From positions 1 through 8,621 of the forward strand of contig SCSO01000032.1 of the NCBI GenBank assembly GCA_004297865.1: a stretch of DNA of 8,621 bases, given 5' to 3'. The stretch's first letter is position 1, and each line of letters begins with the position of its first letter. Both the position numbers and the translations under genes were made by a program. The notes below the pieces were generated by a model, which saw only the letters and a program-made list of their open reading frames with translations, was not told the DNA's origin and did no database searches. Positions 1 through 5,800 of the stretch are shown one piece after another. Origin of the DNA: Legionella sp. Lineage in GTDB: Bacteria; Pseudomonadota; Gammaproteobacteria; Legionellales; Legionellaceae.

Positions 1-899
1 GGTAAATAATACAACTTCTCCAAGAGAAAAGAACGACATTTTACAGCATCCTTTTCTGTCATAATGACTTGCGACTCCGAGTAGTTTAAATCATCAAGTT
101 TAAAATGATAATGATCTGGATAAGAATAAGTATTAAATTTTATTCCTAATTGACTCAAGGTCTTATAAAAACGTTGGGGATTACCGATAGCCGCTACAGC
201 AGCGACTTTCTCAGTGAATACTTGTTGTTCAACTGGCGCTTCATCAGCTAAGGCAGTAATTTTTCCTGGCTGTAGCGTCATGGGGTAAGCCTTATCCCAG
301 GTGCCTTCATTGACCACCAAAAAATCCACTTGCTGCAAACGACGAGGCGATTCGCGCAAAGGCCCTGCGGGTAAACACAGGCCATTACCTAATCCCCGCA
401 CGCCATCAATCACTGCAATCTCAATAGCACGGCCCATTCGATAATGTTGCAAACCATCGTCACTTATTATAATTTGGCTTTGATGTTTAGCTAAAAGGTA
501 ATCCACAGCCGCCATACGCTGCGGCGCAATCACTACGGGACAACGGGTTTTTTTTGCAATTAATAAAGGTTCATCACCAACCTCTAAAGCGGTATCGCTT
601 AATAACACCTCGTAAGGAAATTCCTTTCTTTTAGCACCATACCCTCGGCTGACTATACCCACTCGCAAACCTTTGGCTTGCAGTTGTTGGGCTAGTGCAA
701 TGACTAAAGGTGTTTTACCCACACCACCTACAGTGATGTTGCCGACCACAATAATAGGGACGGCGATTTTTTTTTGACAGAACGTTTGTAAATAATGGCG
801 TCTTAGCGTAGTCACGAATTGAAATCCCCAAGACAATGGACGCAATAAGCTGCTCAGAGGATGGGAGCTATACCAAAATTTTTCAATAGCCACAGACAT
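1..899 (-). CDS. lpxK: Tetraacyldisaccharide 4'-kinase LpxK (3' end cut by window edge)
   Basis: LpxK phosphorylates the 4' position of the tetraacyldisaccharide-1-phosphate precursor to give lipid IVA, on the cytoplasmic face of the inner membrane. I read 299 complete codons from the ATG at 899-897. The family is usually about 320-340 residues, so only a short C-terminus is missing. Visible motifs are the start SSHPLSSLLRPLSW, the P-loop GNITVGGVGKTP (residues 53-64, lysine 62), SRGYG (84-88), GDEP (108-111), the acidic/histidine motif SDDGLQHYRM (146-155), and TEKDAVK (281-287), all typical of LpxK. The N-terminal hydrophobic stretch around 15-30 fits membrane association. The start codon overlaps the msbA stop by one base (TAATG), which suggests translational coupling; a weak purine-rich GAAGAA lies at 911-916. 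A run of nine A on the coding strand (776-768) is in frame and intact. Identification is secure from motifs and from the usual msbA-lpxK order. Confidence 0.96.
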   Translation of the reverse strand, partial: MSVAIEKFWYSSHPLSSLLRPLSWGFQFVTTLRRHYLQTFCQKKIAVPIIVVGNITVGGVGKTPLVIALAQQLQAKGLRVGIVSRGYGAKRKEFPYEVLLSDTALEVGDEPLLIAKKTRCPVVIAPQRMAAVDYLLAKHQSQIIISDDGLQHYRMGRAIEIAVIDGVRGLGNGLCLPAGPLRESPRRLQQVDFLVVNEGTWDKAYPMTLQPGKITALADEAPVEQQVFTEKVAAVAAIGNPQRFYKTLSQLGIKFNTYSYPDHYHFKLDDLNYSESQVIMTEKDAVKCRSFLLEKLYYL

Positions 900-2665
900 T
901 AGGCGCTCACTTCTTCAGGCAGGGTTCCTAATTGCTGCACCCGATAGAGTTGGGTGTAATGGCCATTCAACTCTAACAATTGCTGATGCGTTCCCTGCTC
1001 TACAATGCGACCATTTTGCATCACTAGAATTTTATCGACGTGTTTAATAGTGGATAAGCGATGCGCGATAATCAGACTAGTGCGATTTTGCATGACCTGA
1101 TCCATAGCCGCTTGAATATAATGTTCTGATTCGGAATCTAAAGCAGAAGTGGCTTCATCGAGAATAAGGATAGGTGCGTCTTTCAAAATGGCTCGCGCGA
1201 TTGCGATGCGTTGTCTTTGTCCGCCTGATAATAACACACCATTCTCGCCAACCAAGGTGTCATAACCCTCAGGCAGTTTATTGATAAACTCATCTGCATA
1301 AGCCAACTTAGCTGCATTGATAATGTGTTGACGGTTAATGTCTGTGCGGCCATAGGCAATATTATTGGCCAAGGTATCATTAAATAAAGTCACGTGTTGA
1401 CTGACCAAAGCCATTTGTTCCCGTAAACTGGTCAACTGAATTTGCTTAATATCCAAACCATCTAAACTAATCACCCCTTCATGCAACTCATAAAAACGCG
1501 GGACTAACCCCGCTATAGTGGTTTTCCCACTACCAGAATGCCCCACCAAAGCTACGGATTGACCCGCTTCTATAGTAAAGCTCACATTGTGTAATACCTC
1601 TTTACCTTGGCGATAAGCGAAAGACACTTTTTTAAATTCAATTCGACCTTCCGCTCTTTGCGTTAAGGTAACGCCTTGTTTGCTTTCTATAGGCAGATCC
1701 AACAAGTGAAAGACACTCTCTGCTCCAGCCAAACCGCGTTGAATTGTGGCATTGAGGGTCGTTAAGGTTTTCATAGGCTTAATCAATTGCAGCATGGCAG
1801 CAATAATCGCCAAAAAGGACCCGGCACTAATAACAATGACCGTGGACAACTGAATAGAGGCGTAAATAATAGCTGCGATACCTACAGCAATAACGCATTG
1901 AACTCCGGAAACGTTAATGGCCTTGCTGACCGCGACCTTCATATCATTTTGGCGAGAAGCCTCCGTGGCTTTATTAAATTTGTTTTCCTCATAATTCTCA
2001 CCGCCGAAAATACGCACTACTTTATAGCTTTCTATGGCCTCACTAGCAATTTCCGTCACCTCGCCCATGGTTTTTTGCACCCGGTGACTAATCCGCCGCA
2101 CCCTGCGATTAGTTAAGGTGACAATCAGGCCTACAAAGGGAATAGTTAAAAGAAACATCACTGACAATTGCCAACAGATGACCAGCATTACCGTCAACAA
2201 CCCAATGACCAAGCAGGTATTTTGTACGAAATCGGTCAAGGCATCGGCGCTAACCTGTGCAACCTGCTCCACATCATAGAGGATTTTTGAAAGCATTTGC
2301 CCTGAAGTCGCTTGATCATAAAAATCGGCTGGCAAATGCACAATATGTGCGAATACTTTTTGACGCAATACTTTGACTACCGAACGGGCAACCCAGGTCA
2401 TGCAATAACTACCTAGCGAGCTAATCAAACCACGCATGGTAATCCCTATCAATACAATAAAGGGAATAGTCTTGATAAAACTTAGATCAACATCAATGAA
2501 GCTTTTATCTAAAAAAGGTCGCATAAGATAGGTAAATCCGGCATCTATTCCGGAATACAGGATATTGGCAAAGACCCCTAAAACCAGCACCGGCCAGAAT
2601 GGCTTGACGTAGGTAAGCAGACGTTTATACAACAAACTGGTTTTAATTGGCTCTTTATTATTCAT
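899..2665 (-). CDS. msbA: Lipid A-core flippase MsbA (ABC exporter, permease-ATPase fusion)
   Basis: MsbA is a homodimeric half-transporter of the inner membrane that uses ATP to flip lipid A-core from the inner to the outer leaflet, ahead of export by the Lpt system. At 588 residues it has the usual family length. The N-terminal ABC transmembrane domain spans roughly residues 15-315, with hydrophobic helices near 24-45, 63-85, 140-160, 162-183, 255-275 and 277-297. The nucleotide-binding domain follows, with Walker A GHSGSGKT (375-382), the Q-loop glutamine in VSQ (423), signature LSGGQ (479-483), Walker B ILILDE (499-504) with catalytic glutamate 504, and the H-loop histidine in IAHRLST (535). 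All catalytic residues are present. It precedes lpxK in an apparent operon with a one-base overlap, which favours MsbA over other multidrug ABC exporters. The ATG at 2665-2663 has only a poor Shine-Dalgarno. The upstream reading frame is unsupported. Confidence 0.96.
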   Translation of the reverse strand: MNNKEPIKTSLLYKRLLTYVKPFWPVLVLGVFANILYSGIDAGFTYLMRPFLDKSFIDVDLSFIKTIPFIVLIGITMRGLISSLGSYCMTWVARSVVKVLRQKVFAHIVHLPADFYDQATSGQMLSKILYDVEQVAQVSADALTDFVQNTCLVIGLLTVMLVICWQLSVMFLLTIPFVGLIVTLTNRRVRRISHRVQKTMGEVTEIASEAIESYKVVRIFGGENYEENKFNKATEASRQNDMKVAVSKAINVSGVQCVIAVGIAAIIYASIQLSTVIVISAGSFLAIIAAMLQLIKPMKTLTTLNATIQRGLAGAESVFHLLDLPIESKQGVTLTQRAEGRIEFKKVSFAYRQGKEVLHNVSFTIEAGQSVALVGHSGSGKTTIAGLVPRFYELHEGVISLDGLDIKQIQLTSLREQMALVSQHVTLFNDTLANNIAYGRTDINRQHIINAAKLAYADEFINKLPEGYDTLVGENGVLLSGGQRQRIAIARAILKDAPILILDEATSALDSESEHYIQAAMDQVMQNRTSLIIAHRLSTIKHVDKILVMQNGRIVEQGTHQQLLELNGHYTQLYRVQQLGTLPEEVSA

Positions 2666-2696
2666 TCACTTGGTTTAAAAACGAAAATTGTATGAA

Positions 2697-2726
2697 ATTG
2701 TAACTCTTATTTAGTTTTTGTGCCAA
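2697..2726 (-). promoter_or_regulatory. Predicted sigma-70 promoter of msbA-lpxK
   Basis: On the minus strand a -35-like TTGGCA (2726-2721, five of six matches to TTGACA) and a -10-like TACAAT (2702-2697, five of six) are separated by 18 bases. Transcription would begin near 2690, giving a leader of about 25 bases before the msbA ATG. A second TACAAT lies ten bases nearer the gene (2692-2687) but has no good -35. This is the only well-formed promoter seen facing msbA. It is a motif match only. Confidence 0.5.
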
Positions 2727-2732
2727 TTTCCA

Positions 2733-2752
2733 ATTAATGTTCCCTTAATGTT
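2733..2752 (+). promoter_or_regulatory. Predicted PmrA response-regulator box
   Basis: The sequence ATTAATGTT, two bases CC, then CTTAATGTT is a tandem direct repeat with an 11-base period. Eight bases (TTAATGTT) are identical in both copies. The published Legionella/Coxiella PmrA consensus is cTTAATatT-N2-cTTAATatT. The TTAAT core and final T match in both halves, and the spacer is exactly two bases. PmrA is the response regulator of the PmrAB system; in these bacteria it activates many Dot/Icm effector and machinery genes. The box sits 45 bases before the start of the large rightward gene and seven bases before a -10-like TAAAAT, where an activator site overlapping the -35 region is expected. 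It also lies only six bases beyond the -35 of the divergent msbA promoter. Confidence 0.75.
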
Positions 2753-2759
2753 ATTAGGT

Positions 2760-2765
2760 TAAAAT
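2760..2765 (+). promoter_or_regulatory. -10-like element of the rightward promoter
   Basis: TAAAAT matches five of six bases of TATAAT, seven bases after the PmrA-like box. No good -35 hexamer stands 16-18 bases upstream (that position falls inside the box), as is usual for activator-dependent promoters. The predicted start of transcription is near 2772, giving a leader of about 25 bases before the ATG at 2798. No Shine-Dalgarno is visible in that leader. Confidence 0.45.
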
Positions 2766-2801
2766 ATGCGCACTTTGACCGCTTTGTTTGATGTCACATG
2801 A
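2766..2801 (+). CDS. Possible 11-codon upstream reading frame overlapping the start of the large gene
   Basis: ATG at 2766 opens a frame encoding MRTLTALFDVT. It stops at TGA 2799-2801, sharing the ATGA overlap with the start codon of the large gene at 2798. A TAGGT at 2755-2759 could act as a weak Shine-Dalgarno. If transcribed, termination-reinitiation could deliver ribosomes to a main start that has no ribosome binding site of its own. However, the best -10 element (2760-2765) would start transcription downstream of this ATG. It is more likely a chance frame. Confidence 0.15.
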   Translation: MRTLTALFDVT

Positions 2802-5800
2802 AATTATCTCCCTCTCAGAAAAAAAAACTAGTAGAATCAGCAAGATCAGTATACCTAGGTTATGTCGCTTTAGATTTTTTTAAAAACCATTCATTCAATA
2901 TAGATGGCCAGAAAACCACTCTCTTTGCCGAATGCCAAACCCTAACTCAAGCCTTAGAGAAAAGAAAAAATCTCGTAATTAACCATGTTAATTATGAGTT
3001 ATCCCTAGAAGGTGAGTCGCCTAAATACCAAATTTCTTTGAAACGGGTGATGGGATCTAGCCCAGCAGAGATGAAACCTTTACTCGACTATAAAGATCAG
3101 GATTTACTAAATATCTTTACTAAACAAAAACTTACGATTGAAGAACAAAATTCACAATATCATCTAAGTAATACCATCCAGGATAAAGTAAACATTGGTG
3201 GTCCTGAAAAAATGGATTTATATCGCACCCATTTGTCTACTTTACATGACATCATTAAAAAATTAGAAACCGAAGATGATACGACTAATTTGCTCATCGC
3301 CCTAGCTACTGGTACTGGCAAAACTTTTGTTCAAGCCCTATGGTTACTGATTCTTAACTTAGCAGGGAATCATGCCTTTTTTGCAGTTCCTGACAAATTG
3401 GTAAGACAATTCCAAAAAGATTTAAAACGGCTATTACCTGATGTCTTTGTTGAACAAGTCAAGATCATTCGGCAAGGCGCAAAGCAAGAAGATGATGAAG
3501 CATTACTGAGTAGTCTCGAAGCAGAAAACAGTACCCCGCAAATGATTATAGCATCAAGCGAACAGTTACTAGATGATCATTATCAAGCCTTGGCCGCAGC
3601 CAATCCACAAACGACCTTTTTGAGTTTTGATGAACAGCACTTGATCATGAAATATGAAGCTCGCCGCGTACGCTTAATTGAATTATCCAAACGTATGCTC
3701 ACTATGTTTTTAACTGCTACACCTAATCGGGAAACTTACGATCTAGCAGGCCAAAAACCAGTTGCAATTATGTCCAGTGGTCAAAAACAAAAAAGTGGTC
3801 AAGGGCAATTTCCTGTCATGCTGACTTTAGAGGCGGAAAATATTACCGATAAAAACAGCTTAAGAAACTATCATTTTTGGACCGTGGATTTCTGGCGAAA
3901 TATATTAAACAGCATATTATTAAGTTTTTCCAATTCGATTCAAGAAGAGTGCAGTTCTATCGGGGTTTCCATAGTTGAACATCTCCCCTTTTTAATACAT
4001 TACAAGCCCGATGAAAACAATGCGCGTTGGGGCATGCAAGTACCTATGGCGCGTAAAATGTTGTTTATTGTCGATGACAATGAAACCCTCATTAATTTTG
4101 CTAATGCTTTAAAATCATTAGAGAGTTATGCATCCTATGTGAATGCGAGTGTTTATAAAAATGGTAATCTGGTAGACCGTTCTGAAATCGCGAGCTTCTT
4201 CCAAATTCCTGACGCGGAAAGAGAAGTACAGAGTGAAGATTCTTACTATAAAAGAAGTGAGTATACTCGAAACTTAGCCCCCTTTGCTGCGCATGTTGGT
4301 AGTCGTATTTCCCAAATAAACGTTAAGGAACAAATTCGCTATAACATTAGCCATGCTATGATTGAGTACTTGCTGACCGATTTAACCGGTTTAGATGAAA
4401 TTACTCTTAATCGAATGCGTAAAGAACAACCTCAAGAATTACAAGCGCTGGTTAAAAGAGCATTGAATGCCAATAATCCACCACGTCAAGCAACCTATTA
4501 TATAGAAAAATTAAAGACTTTAATTGATGAAAAAGGCGCTACAGAAGTAGCGACCATCTTGAATTCTCTCTATGAACTTTTAAAGAAATATTCGCAAGAC
4601 GAAGAATTGCAGCCACCTAATCAAAGTAATAAAGACAAAAATTTCAATGACTTTGTTGATAACTGGTATTTGAACTATGAACTCATCGACAAACTGAATA
4701 GAAATGACAATAATTTATGGAATCAACTGAAAGGATATGTTGACAAGCATTTCATGCTAGGTGTGATGTCTGGTATGAGTACTGCCGAAACACCTATAGA
4801 AGAATCCAAACCCTTCTTTGGTTTTAATAAAGAAACCTATTCGATGTACAACGATGGCGTTTTAGTGGATAGAGCTAAAAAGCGTAAACGTACCTCCTTA
4901 GAAACATTAAACGACGAATCCTACGAGTCTATGTTTACCCCTAATTATAACCAGCTAACCGAAGAGCAAGCGGACAATTATTTTCGTTTAGGGTTTGTTG
5001 GGGTTTATGTCAGCAATAAAAAAACCGAGGGCTTTAGTGATAGAAATTTACATACGGTAGTCAACCTTTCCGAACGTAAAATAAGTCCCACTAATAGTCC
5101 AGATGCCTTAATTCAAGGAATTGGGCGTAATCGTGGCCTTGACGATACCATAGTGCCCACTTATATCCATGCTCGTGGACGTGGAGAAGCGACTACTTTT
5201 GATTTAAATAATCTCAAAAAAGATGATTATTATCCTGACTTATTTACTGCGCAAAGCCAATATAACAAAGAATTTCTTCAGGTTCTGGGAGAGCGCGTAG
5301 GGCTGGAAATCGTACAATGGTTTAATGGCAATGTTGCTCCCGATGACAGCATAGATCAAGAGCTTTTAAAACGCCAAACCTTAAAAATTATTGCGCGCGC
5401 ATTAAGAGAAATTAACGATAAAAATGATCACAATATTGAATTAAGCCGTGGGCAACTATCCACAGTGATCAGTATTGCAATGGATACCTTAGACACGCAA
5501 ATAAAACAAATGAAGGATCCCTTCAAATTGTCAATTTTCATTAAAGTCTTAGGCAGCGTTGCTAATTTTATTTCGGAAGTCTATTACTTCTTCAAACGCA
5601 TTCCGCCTTATTTTGGTATCTTATATTTTCGATTATTCGGCGAAAATCAACCCAAAGTAGAAGGACAATCCACACCCGACGAAGTTTACATTAAAATTTT
5701 AAATAATCTCAGCTATAAACAAATGGTGGAAAAAATTAATGTGGCTCGAGAATTTCAAGGGTGGTTAGTTCGGGGGGCCAAAGGAGCTGAACACCGAATT

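Noticed and set aside
1183..1380. Minus-strand open frame of 65 codons inside the msbA ATPase domain
   Set aside because: It overlaps the MsbA nucleotide-binding domain on the same strand in another frame, with no supporting start signal.
1787..2116. Plus-strand open frame of 109 codons inside msbA
   Set aside because: It is antisense to the well-conserved MsbA transmembrane domain, its translation shows no family features, and no ribosome site precedes it. It is a shadow frame.
2687..2702. Tandem TACAAT copies (minus strand) as two separate msbA promoters
   Set aside because: Only the copy at 2702-2697 has a reasonable -35 at proper distance. The nearer copy is probably chance in A+T-rich sequence.
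2798..5200. Reading the helicase region as part of a restriction-modification or phage-defence system
   Set aside because: ATGTGKT and TATP motifs also occur in type I and III restriction subunits, but no methyltransferase, specificity or nuclease motif is visible, the neighbours are lipid A genes, and the promoter has a PmrA-like box. It is not excluded beyond the right edge.
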